DNA of 64,000 nt, from positions 1 to 64,000 of the forward strand of contig NZ_LIVX01000011.1 of assembly GCF_001905665.1 (NCBI RefSeq). The letters run 5' to 3'. Under the pieces are notes generated by a model. That model saw only the letters and a program-made list of their open reading frames with translations. It had not been told where the DNA came from and ran no database searches. Shown piece by piece: positions 1 through 6,668 of this stretch. Made by a program: the position numbers and the translations under genes. Each line of letters begins with the position of its first letter. The first letter of the stretch is position 1. The DNA comes from Streptomyces sp. CB02261. Lineage in GTDB: Bacteria > Actinomycetota > Actinomycetes > Streptomycetales > Streptomycetaceae.

Positions 1-112
1 GGCGGTTCCGACTTTATCAGATGATCTGAGTCGGATTTCCCGCCTCCCGAAGAACCGTTAAGGCGCACGGCGGCGCCGGTGGTTCCCGATCTGGCGGAGC
101 CGTAAACGTACT
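1..112. other. Window edge, no supported gene
   Basis: Short stretch before the RNase J terminator. It holds a small inverted repeat (8-13 with 29-34). One forward frame is open from base 2 to a stop at 59-61, but it contains a TTA codon and other unusual codons, so I do not call it coding. Confidence 0.4.
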
Positions 113-152
113 GGAGCGGGGCGCCCCGATGCAAATCGAGGCGCCCCGCTCC
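113..152 (-). terminator. Terminator of the RNase J gene
   Basis: Perfect 13-bp inverted repeat (113-125 with 140-152), with a further four pairs (CGAT/ATCG) continuing inside the loop region. It lies 20 bases past the RNase J stop codon. There is no clear U-run, as is usual in high-GC actinomycetes. Confidence 0.75.
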
Positions 153-172
153 GGAGTTGTGCTGGTCAGACG

Positions 173-1858
173 TCAGACCTCGACGACGACCGGGAGGATC
201 ATCGGTCGCCGGCGGTAGGTGTCGGAGACCCACTTGCCGACGCTGCGGCGGATCAGCTGCTGGAGCTGGTGGGGCTCGACGACGCCGTCCTGGAACGACT
301 TGTTGAGCGCCTGGTCGATCTTCGGGATCACCGCGTCGAACGCGGAGTCGTCGATGCCGGAACCCCGGGCGTGGACGTGCGGGCCGCCCACGATCTTGCC
401 GGTCGAGGAGTCGACCACGACGAAGACCGAGATGATGCCCTCCTCGCCCAGGATGCGGCGGTCCTTGAGGGAGGTCTCGGTGACGTCGCCGACCGAGAGG
501 CCGTCGACGTACACGTAACCCGCCTGGACCTTGCCGGTGATCCGGGCGCGGCCGTCGACCAGGTCGACGACGACGCCGTCCTCGGCGATGACGATGTGGT
601 CCTTGGGAATGCCCGTCATCGCGCCGAGCTCGGCGTTGGCCCGGAGGTGGCGCCATTCGCCGTGGACCGGCATCAGGTTCTTCGGGCGGCAGATGTTGTA
701 GAAGTACAGCAGCTCGCCGGCCGAGGCGTGACCCGAGACGTGGACCTTGGCGTTGCCCTTGTGGACGACGTGCGCGCCCCAGCGGGTCAGGCCGTTGATC
801 ACGCGGTAGACCGCGTTCTCGTTGCCCGGGATGAGGGACGAGGCCAGGATGACCGTGTCGCCGGGGACGATGCGGATCTGGTGGTCGCGGTTGGCCATGC
901 GGGACAGGGCGGCCATCGGCTCGCCCTGGGAGCCCGTGCAGACCAGCACGACCTCGTCGTCCGGCAGGTCGTCGAGGGTCTTCACGTCCACGACGAGGCC
1001 GGCCGGGACCCGGAGGTAGCCCAGGTCACGGGCGATGCCCATGTTGCGGACCATCGAGCGGCCGACGAAGGCGACCCTGCGGCCGTACTCGTGGGCGGCG
1101 TCGAGGATCTGCTGGATGCGGTGCACGTGGCTGGCGAAGCTCGCCACGATGATCCGCTTCTGGGCGTTCGCGAAGACCGTGCGCAGGACGTTGGAGATGT
1201 CCTTCTCCGGCGGGACGAAGCCCGGGACCTCGGCGTTCGTCGAGTCGGACAGGAGGAGGTCGATGCCCTCCTCGCTGAGCCGCGCGAACGCGTGCAGGTC
1301 GGTGAGGCGGCCGTCCAGCGGGAGCTGGTCCATCTTGAAGTCGCCGGTGGCGACGGCCATGCCCGCGGGGGTGCGGATCGCGACCGCGAGCGCGTCCGGG
1401 ATGGAGTGGTTGACCGCGATGAACTCGCAGTCGAACGATCCGAGGATCTCCCGGTCGCCCTCCTTCACCTCGAGGGTGTAGGGGCGGATGCGGTGCTCCT
1501 GGAGCTTGGCCTCGATCAGGGCGAGGGTCAGCTTGGAGCCGATGAGCGGGATGTCCGGCTTGAGCCGGAGCAGGTAGGGGACGGCACCGATGTGGTCCTC
1601 GTGGCCGTGCGTGAGCACGATGCCTTCGATGTCGTCGAGGCGGTCCCGGATGATGGTGAAGTCCGGCAGGATCAGGTCGACGCCGGGCTGCTCCTCCTCC
1701 GGGAAGAGGACGCCGCAGTCGACGATGAGCAGACGGCCGTCGAACTCGAAGACCGTCATGTTGCGGCCGATCTCACCGAGGCCGCCGAGCGGGATGACGC
1801 GCAGGGCGCCCTTCGGCAGCTTCGGCGGGGCGCCGAGTTCAGGATGCGGATGACTCAA
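173..1858 (-). CDS. rnj: Ribonuclease J
   Basis: Metallo-beta-lactamase/beta-CASP RNase with endonuclease and 5'-3' exonuclease activity in RNA processing and decay; cytoplasmic. The metal-binding motif HGHEDH is at residues 84-89, with further conserved blocks SDSTNAE, ASFASHVHR and the C-terminal HVSGHAS. I chose the TTG at 1858 because a GAGGAGAG ribosome site sits just upstream and the protein then begins LSHPHPEL, as I recall for Streptomyces homologues. The same frame stays open to 1909, but the extra residues look non-coding. The result is 561 aa, normal for the family. dapA lies 99 bp upstream on the same strand. Confidence 0.95.
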   Translation of the reverse strand: MSHPHPELGAPPKLPKGALRVIPLGGLGEIGRNMTVFEFDGRLLIVDCGVLFPEEEQPGVDLILPDFTIIRDRLDDIEGIVLTHGHEDHIGAVPYLLRLKPDIPLIGSKLTLALIEAKLQEHRIRPYTLEVKEGDREILGSFDCEFIAVNHSIPDALAVAIRTPAGMAVATGDFKMDQLPLDGRLTDLHAFARLSEEGIDLLLSDSTNAEVPGFVPPEKDISNVLRTVFANAQKRIIVASFASHVHRIQQILDAAHEYGRRVAFVGRSMVRNMGIARDLGYLRVPAGLVVDVKTLDDLPDDEVVLVCTGSQGEPMAALSRMANRDHQIRIVPGDTVILASSLIPGNENAVYRVINGLTRWGAHVVHKGNAKVHVSGHASAGELLYFYNICRPKNLMPVHGEWRHLRANAELGAMTGIPKDHIVIAEDGVVVDLVDGRARITGKVQAGYVYVDGLSVGDVTETSLKDRRILGEEGIISVFVVVDSSTGKIVGGPHVHARGSGIDDSAFDAVIPKIDQALNKSFQDGVVEPHQLQQLIRRSVGKWVSDTYRRRPMILPVVVEV

Positions 1859-1957
1859 AAGACTCTCCTCACCACGCACGCCACGTACCCCTCGGCACGT
1901 GGCGCGCATGACATTCGTGCACTTGCTGTTGTCAGTGTTCAGTTGTGAAGTCCGTTG

Positions 1958-2857
1958 TCAGAGCTCTACCCCGCCGGCGGCCAGGTCGACCTTGAGCTGC
2001 TCGGTCTCCTGGGGGGAGAGCTCCACGAGCGGCGGCCGCAGCGGGCCGGCCGGGAGGCCCTGGAGGGCGAGGGCGGCCTTGGTGGTCATGACGCCCTGGG
2101 TGCGGAACATGCCGGTGTAGACCGGCAGCAGCTTCTGGTGGATCTCGGTGGCCTTCTGGACCTCGCCGCCCAGGTGGGCGTCGAGGAGGGCGCGGAGCTC
2201 CGGGGTGACGACGTGGCCCACGACGGAGACGAAGCCGCAGGCTCCGACGGAGAGCAGGGGCAGGTTGAGCATGTCGTCGCCGGAGTACCAGGCGAGGCCG
2301 GAGCGGGCGATGGCCCAGCTGGCGCGGCCGAGGTCGCCCTTGGCATCCTTGTTGGCCACGATGCGCGGGTGCTCGGCGAGCCGGACGATCGTCTCGGTGT
2401 CGATCGGGACGCCGCTGCGGCCGGGGATGTCGTAGAGCATCACCGGGAGCTCGGTGGCGTCGGCGATGGCCGAGAAGTGCCGGTACAGGCCCTCCTGCGG
2501 GGGCTTGTTGTAGTACGGCGTCACGGCGAGCAGGCCGTGGGCGCCGTCGCGCTCGGCGGTGCGGGCGAGCTCGATCGAGTGGTGGGTGTCGTTGGTGCCG
2601 ATGCCGGCCACGACGTGGGCGCGGTCGCCGACCGCCTCCAGGACCGCTCGTACCAGCTCCGATTTCTCCGCGTCGCTGGTGGTGGGGGACTCGCCGGTGG
2701 TGCCGTTGATGACGAGGCCGTCGTTGCCTGCGTCCACCAGGTGGGTGGCGAGTCGCTGGGCACCGTCGAGGTCGAGTGCGCCGTCCGCCGTGAAGGGCGT
2801 GACCATGGCGGTGAGGACCCGCCCGAAGGGGGTCTGCGGAGTGGAGATCGGAGCCAT
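1958..2857 (-). CDS. dapA: 4-hydroxy-tetrahydrodipicolinate synthase
   Basis: Condenses pyruvate with aspartate semialdehyde, the first committed step to diaminopimelate and lysine. It is a class I aldolase TIM barrel. The Schiff-base lysine is K170 (in ANKDAKGDL), the catalytic tyrosine Y142 (in LYDIPGR), and the substrate-binding motif GTTGES is at residues 52-57. The ATG at 2857 gives 299 aa, the usual length. A GTG three codons upstream (2866) is in frame, and neither start has a strong ribosome site. A promoter and a hairpin lie upstream and are listed separately. dapB, a later step of the pathway, lies 1.7 kb away in another transcription unit. Confidence 0.94.
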   Translation of the reverse strand: MAPISTPQTPFGRVLTAMVTPFTADGALDLDGAQRLATHLVDAGNDGLVINGTTGESPTTSDAEKSELVRAVLEAVGDRAHVVAGIGTNDTHHSIELARTAERDGAHGLLAVTPYYNKPPQEGLYRHFSAIADATELPVMLYDIPGRSGVPIDTETIVRLAEHPRIVANKDAKGDLGRASWAIARSGLAWYSGDDMLNLPLLSVGACGFVSVVGHVVTPELRALLDAHLGGEVQKATEIHQKLLPVYTGMFRTQGVMTTKAALALQGLPAGPLRPPLVELSPQETEQLKVDLAAGGVEL

Positions 2858-2917
2858 GGGTAACACGCTACTCGCTGCTCAGCGCCGGGTGGCCCTTAGG
2901 GGGACAGGAGAAAGGAG

Positions 2918-2955
2918 CCCGGCGCTGCCTGCTCGGGGGTTCAGGCAGCGCCGGG
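2918..2955 (-). promoter_or_regulatory. Hairpin in the predicted dapA 5' leader
   Basis: Perfect 14-bp stem (2918-2931 with 2942-2955) and a 10-base loop. It sits about 60 bases upstream of dapA and a few bases downstream of the expected start of transcription from the promoter at 2967-2996, so it would form at the extreme 5' end of the dapA mRNA. It could stabilise the message or act as an attenuator. Alternatively it is a terminator left over from a lost upstream gene. Confidence 0.6.
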
Positions 2956-2966
2956 TCCGTTTGATC

Positions 2967-2996
2967 AGCCTAGATGAACTTCGTGAAACGTCGCAA
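2967..2996 (-). promoter_or_regulatory. Predicted vegetative promoter of dapA
   Basis: Read on the minus strand: a -35 TTGCGA (2996-2991), an 18-bp spacer and a -10 TAGGCT (2972-2967), a good match to the streptomycete housekeeping sigma consensus. Initiation is expected near 2960. Confidence 0.5.
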
Positions 2997-3205
2997 TACG
3001 GACACTTCGCATCGGGTGTTCGGACATCTGTGCCCCGACAGGCCGGATGGCCGTCCCTGCGGAGTAGCACGCAGGTCGGTGGCATCGGCCCCCGGCGTCC
3101 TACCGGAGAATGAGATTCGGCCGCTTTGATGAAAAAGGGCACCAAAACGTCGGATCCGTCGTCTCTACCTGTGACGCACCATGACGACCGAGGAGAGTGG
3201 CTCTG
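2997..3205. other. Intergenic region between divergent dapA and small membrane gene
   Basis: No coding signal on either strand. The part near 3119-3160 is less GC-rich than its surroundings and probably carries the promoter of the rightward gene, but I cannot define -35/-10 boxes there. As I recall, thyX lies beside dapA in other Streptomyces; no trace of it is visible here. Confidence 0.5.
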
Positions 3206-3445
3206 ATGTTCCGCCGGGATGAGGCCGTACCGTTCGCGTTCGTCGCGGAGGCCGACCACTTCCGCAGTAACGTCACTCCTCCGCCACGTGAGCGCCTTGG
3301 CGCCTCGCAGATCGTCGGCCGTACGCTGCTCGGACTGACCGTCGTGGCAGGCCTCGTCGGGTCGCTGATCTTCGGGATGCCGTCCCTCGACTCCGGGGAC
3401 TCCGCCACTCGTCAGCAGCAGTCCGAGGCGTCCGACAACCGCTGA
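3206..3445 (+). CDS. Small single-pass membrane protein, unknown function
   Basis: 79-aa protein. A polar N-terminal third is followed by one hydrophobic segment at about residues 33-52 (from IVGRTLL to SLIFGM) and a short Ser/Gln/Asp-rich tail. The ATG at 3206 is chosen because GAGGAG lies ten bases before it; the in-frame GTG at 3197 would start inside that ribosome site. I do not recognise a family. The next gene, 54 bp downstream on the same strand, also encodes a membrane protein, so the two may be cotranscribed. Confidence 0.75.
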   Translation: MFRRDEAVPFAFVAEADHFRSNVTPPPRERLGASQIVGRTLLGLTVVAGLVGSLIFGMPSLDSGDSATRQQQSEASDNR

Positions 3446-3499
3446 GGTAGCCTCACCGGGCACTGCCCCTTCGAGCGTGCCTGTGAGTGAGGACCTGTC

Positions 3500-4060
3500 G
3501 TGCCCCTGCCCTTTCTGACGGCCGACCGTGCTTTTGACACGACCGACCACGTCGCCCTGCCGTTCGACGATCACGACCAGTGGCGGCGTCCTTACCGGCC
3601 GGGTTCCTGGCGGGTCGGGTCGGCCGCCCTGGCGCTGCTGCTCGCCTCGTTCGTCCTCCTCGCCGCGGTGATCATCGCCGCGGCGGGAGCCTTCGACGGC
3701 GGTGCCGCCACCCTGGCCGTCGCCGTGCTCGTCATCCTGGCCGCCCTGCGGATGCTCCGCATGGGGACCTGGGTGAGCCGCGCCGGCGTACGCCGCGTGG
3801 CCTTCTTCTCGACCGTCACCGTGCCGTGGGCGAAGGTGACCTCCGTGCGGACCGTGCAGCAGCCGGTGCGCTGGCTGGGGCTCCCCCGCACCGTCCAGGG
3901 GCAGGCCCTGGTGCTGGGTCGGCAGGGTGGTGAGCAGCTGATGCTGCTCACCGACCACAACGCCGACTTCCTCTCCCGGGTCGAGGCCTTCGACCGGGCG
4001 GCCGACACGGTCGAGGCCTGGCACGCCGAGTACGGCGTGGCCCCGGCCGTCACGCGCTGA
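3500..4060 (+). CDS. PH-domain-like membrane protein
   Basis: 186 aa with GTG start and a GAGGA ribosome site six bases upstream. A polar N-terminus (about 1-38) precedes two hydrophobic helices (about 40-62 and 68-88). The remainder (VSRAGVRRVAFFSTVTVPWA and on, with a VRTVQQPVRWLGLPR stretch) resembles the small bacterial PH domains common in actinobacterial membrane proteins. It would sit in the cytoplasmic membrane; its role is unknown. Its last 11 bases overlap the end of the convergent gene at 4050-4502, leaving no room for a terminator between them. Confidence 0.75.
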   Translation: MPLPFLTADRAFDTTDHVALPFDDHDQWRRPYRPGSWRVGSAALALLLASFVLLAAVIIAAAGAFDGGAATLAVAVLVILAALRMLRMGTWVSRAGVRRVAFFSTVTVPWAKVTSVRTVQQPVRWLGLPRTVQGQALVLGRQGGEQLMLLTDHNADFLSRVEAFDRAADTVEAWHAEYGVAPAVTR

Positions 4061-4502
4061 CCGGACGCCCCTCGTGGAGGGCGATGGCCCGCTGCATCGC
4101 CTTGCGGGCCCTGGGGGTGTCGCGGGCGTCGTGATAGGCGACCGCGAGCCGGAACCAGCAGCGCCAGTCGTCCGGTGAGTCCTCCGTCTCGGCCTTGCGC
4201 CGGGCGAAGACCTCGTCGGCGGAGTCGCGGTCGATCCGGCCGCCCTCCGTGCGCTTGAGTTCGTCGACGGGCAGGCCGCCCTCCGCCTCCAGTTCGGTGG
4301 CGAGGCGGCCCGCCTGGCGCGCGAACCGGGTGTTCTTCCAGAGGAACCAGCCGCCGACCCCGGGCAGCAGGAACGCCACGGCGCCCATGCCCATGGCGGC
4401 GGGCTCGCCGGTGAGGAGCAGCAGGACGCCCTCCAGGGCCACCACGCCGAAGACGAGGACGAGCACGGTGGCCAGGAAGACGTACGTGATCTTTCCGCCC
4501 AT
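4050..4502 (-). CDS. Membrane protein with TPR-like cytoplasmic tail
   Basis: 150 aa. Two N-terminal transmembrane helices (about 5-28 and 36-54) are followed by a charged helical region ending in a stretch that resembles one tetratricopeptide repeat (from DDWRCWFRLAVAYHDARDTP to MQRAIALHEGRP). The ATG at 4502 lies five bases past the dapB stop, so it is the last gene of the rpsO-pnp-peptidase-dapB series and probably translationally linked to dapB. Function unknown. Confidence 0.8.
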   Translation of the reverse strand: MGGKITYVFLATVLVLVFGVVALEGVLLLLTGEPAAMGMGAVAFLLPGVGGWFLWKNTRFARQAGRLATELEAEGGLPVDELKRTEGGRIDRDSADEVFARRKAETEDSPDDWRCWFRLAVAYHDARDTPRARKAMQRAIALHEGRPVSA

Positions 4503-4507
4503 GGCCG

Positions 4508-5260
4508 TCAGCCCAGGTCCAGGAAGTGCTCCAGGCCGAAGGTGAGGCCCGGGGCGGTGGTCACGCGGCGGGCGCCCAGGAGGATGCCCGGCATGAAGCT
4601 GGAGTGGTGCAGGGAGTCGTGGCGGACGGTGAGGGTCTCGCCCTCGCCGCCGAGCAGGACTTCCTGATGGGCGAGCAGGCCCCGGAGCCGTACCGCGTGG
4701 ACGGGGACGCCGTCGATGTCGGCGCCCCGGGCGCCGGCCAGAGCCGTGGCCGTGGCGTCCGGCTGGGCACCGAGACCGGCCTCGGCGCGGGCCGCGGCGA
4801 TGAGCTGGGCCGTCCGGGTGGCGGTGCCCGAGGGGGCGTCCACCTTGTTCGGGTGGTGCAGCTCGACGACCTCGACCGACTCGAAGTACGGGGCCGCGAT
4901 CTGGGCGAACTTCATGGTGAGGACCGCGCCGATGGAGAAGTTCGGCGCGATGAGGACGCCGGTCTCCGGGGAGGCGGCGAGCCAGGTCCGCAGCTGCGCG
5001 AGGCGGTCCTCGGTCCAGCCGGTGGTGCCGACGACGGCGTGGATGCCATGGCGCACGCAGAAGTCGAGGTTCTCCATCACCGACGCGGGGGTGGTCAGCT
5101 CGACGACGACCTGGGCGCCCGCCTCGGTGAGCGTCTCCAGCTTGTCGCCGCGGCCGAGGGCCGCGACCAGTTCCATGTCCTCGGCGGCCTCGACGGCCCT
5201 CACGGCCTCGGAGCCGATACGGCCCTGTGCTCCGAGGACCGCCACGCGCAGCTTGCTCAT
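4508..5260 (-). CDS. dapB: 4-hydroxy-tetrahydrodipicolinate reductase
   Basis: NAD(P)H-dependent reductase that follows DapA in diaminopimelate/lysine synthesis. The N-terminal nucleotide-binding motif is VAVLGAQGRIGSEAV (6-20). AVVGTTGW is at 75-82. The catalytic block ELHHPNKVDAPSGTA places the general acid H135 and the lysine K139 as in the E. coli enzyme. At 250 aa it has the normal length for actinobacterial DapB. It starts 28 bp after the M16 peptidase gene, consistent with one operon. Confidence 0.95.
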   Translation of the reverse strand: MSKLRVAVLGAQGRIGSEAVRAVEAAEDMELVAALGRGDKLETLTEAGAQVVVELTTPASVMENLDFCVRHGIHAVVGTTGWTEDRLAQLRTWLAASPETGVLIAPNFSIGAVLTMKFAQIAAPYFESVEVVELHHPNKVDAPSGTATRTAQLIAAARAEAGLGAQPDATATALAGARGADIDGVPVHAVRLRGLLAHQEVLLGGEGETLTVRHDSLHHSSFMPGILLGARRVTTAPGLTFGLEHFLDLG

Positions 5261-5288
5261 TGCTCTGATTTCCTTAGGGATCTCGGGG

Positions 5289-6668
5289 TCAGGAGACCGC
5301 TCGGTGGAGCCGGTCCGCCTGCTTGTCCTTCAGCGGGCCGATCACCGAGAGCGAGGGCCGCTGGGCCAGTACATCGCGGGCGACCTCCCGGACCTCGTCC
5401 GGGGTGACGGCCGCGATCCGGTCCAGCATGTCGTCGACCGACATCTGGGTGCCCCAGCACAGCTCGCTCTTGCCGATGCGGTTCATCAGCGCGCCGGTGT
5501 CCTCGAGGCCCAGCACGGTCGAACCGGAGAGCTGTCCGACGGCGCGGGCGATCTCGTCGTCCGTGAGGCCGTCGGAGGCGACCTTGTCGAGCTCGTCCCG
5601 GCAGATCTTCAGGACGTCGTGGACCTGGTTGGGCCGGCAGCCCGCGTACACGCCGAAGAGGCCGCAGTCGGCGAAGCCCGAGGTGTACGAGTACACGCTG
5701 TAGGCCAGGCCGCGCTTCTCGCGGACCTCCTGGAAGAGACGGGAGGACATGCCGCCGCCGAGGGCGGTGTTCAGCACCCCGAGGGCCCAGCGGCGCTCGT
5801 CGGTGCGGGCCAGGCCCGGCATGCCGAGGACCACGTGGGCCTGCTCGGTCCTGCGGTTGAGCAGCTCGACCCGGCCCGCCGCGCGCAGGGTGCGCGCGCC
5901 GTCGCGGGGGGCGACGGGGGTGGCGTCGGTACGGGTGAGGGCGCCGGCCTTCTCGAAGGCGCGGCGGACCTGGCGTACCACCGTGGCGTGGTCGATGTTG
6001 CCCGCGGCGGCGACGACCAGGTGGGTCGGGTCGTAGTGCTTCTTGTAGAAGCGGGCGATCTGGCCGCGGGTGAGGCCGTTGACGGTGTCGACGGTGCCGA
6101 GGACCGGGCGGCCCAGCGGGGTGTCGCCGAACATCGTCCGCGCGAACAGTTCGTGCACGACGTCACCGGGGTCGTCCTCGGTCATCGCGATCTCCTCGAG
6201 GATGACGCCGCGTTCGGCGTCCACGTCCTCTTCGAGGATCAGCGAGCCGGTGAGCATGTCGCAGACGACGTCGATCGCCAGCGGCAGGTCGGTGTCGAGG
6301 ACGCGGGCGTAGTAGCAGGTGTACTCCTTCGCCGTGAAGGCGTTCATCTCGCCGCCGACCGCGTCGATCGCGGCGGAGATGTCGAGGGCGGACCGCTTGT
6401 GGGTGCCCTTGAAGAGGAGGTGCTCCAGGTAGTGGGTCGCGCCGTTCAGCGCCGGGGTCTCGTCGCGGGAGCCGACGTGCGCCCAGATGCCGAAGGTGGC
6501 CGAGCGCACGGAGGGGAGGGTCTCGGTGACGATGCGGAGGCCGCCGGGGAGGGTCGTGCGGCGGACCGTGCCGATGCCGTCCTTGCCCGGGAGAAGCGTT
6601 TGGGTACGGGCGACGGCCCGCCCCTCCGAAGAGGGGCGGGCCGTCGTCACGGAACTACGGGACGTCAC
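5289..6668 (-). CDS. M16-family zinc metallopeptidase
   Basis: Pitrilysin/mitochondrial-processing-peptidase-like protease, 459 aa. The inverted zinc motif HYLEH is at residues 79-83 and the third zinc ligand is E159, exactly 76 residues on, as in active members. The GTG start overlaps the pnp stop (GTGA), so translation should be coupled to pnp. No plausible start exists between this GTG (or the GTG at 6650) and the conserved domain, so the strong hairpin at 6612-6645 lies inside the coding sequence. The natural substrate is unknown; the pnp-M16-dapB order is, as I recall, common in actinobacteria. Confidence 0.92.
   Translation of the reverse strand: MTSRSSVTTARPSSEGRAVARTQTLLPGKDGIGTVRRTTLPGGLRIVTETLPSVRSATFGIWAHVGSRDETPALNGATHYLEHLLFKGTHKRSALDISAAIDAVGGEMNAFTAKEYTCYYARVLDTDLPLAIDVVCDMLTGSLILEEDVDAERGVILEEIAMTEDDPGDVVHELFARTMFGDTPLGRPVLGTVDTVNGLTRGQIARFYKKHYDPTHLVVAAAGNIDHATVVRQVRRAFEKAGALTRTDATPVAPRDGARTLRAAGRVELLNRRTEQAHVVLGMPGLARTDERRWALGVLNTALGGGMSSRLFQEVREKRGLAYSVYSYTSGFADCGLFGVYAGCRPNQVHDVLKICRDELDKVASDGLTDDEIARAVGQLSGSTVLGLEDTGALMNRIGKSELCWGTQMSVDDMLDRIAAVTPDEVREVARDVLAQRPSLSVIGPLKDKQADRLHRAVS
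6612..6645 (-). promoter_or_regulatory. Strong hairpin within the first codons of the M16 gene
   Basis: Perfect 15-bp stem (6612-6626 with 6631-6645) closed by a four-base loop, 20 bases downstream of the pnp stop. On the minus-strand transcript it looks like an intrinsic terminator of pnp, yet it is translated as part of the M16 N-terminus. It may cause partial termination or protect the 3' end of pnp mRNA. Confidence 0.6.

Noticed and set aside
269..1948. Long forward open frame (about 560 codons) opposite RNase J
   Set aside because: Its sequence is Asp/Val/Arg/Gly-rich, an artefact of G/C third positions in the real gene, with no recognisable motif.
2879..4024. Reverse frame of 381 codons upstream of dapA, considered as a thyX or other upstream gene
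   Set aside because: Contains none of the ThyX motifs and lies antisense to two rightward genes with ribosome sites.
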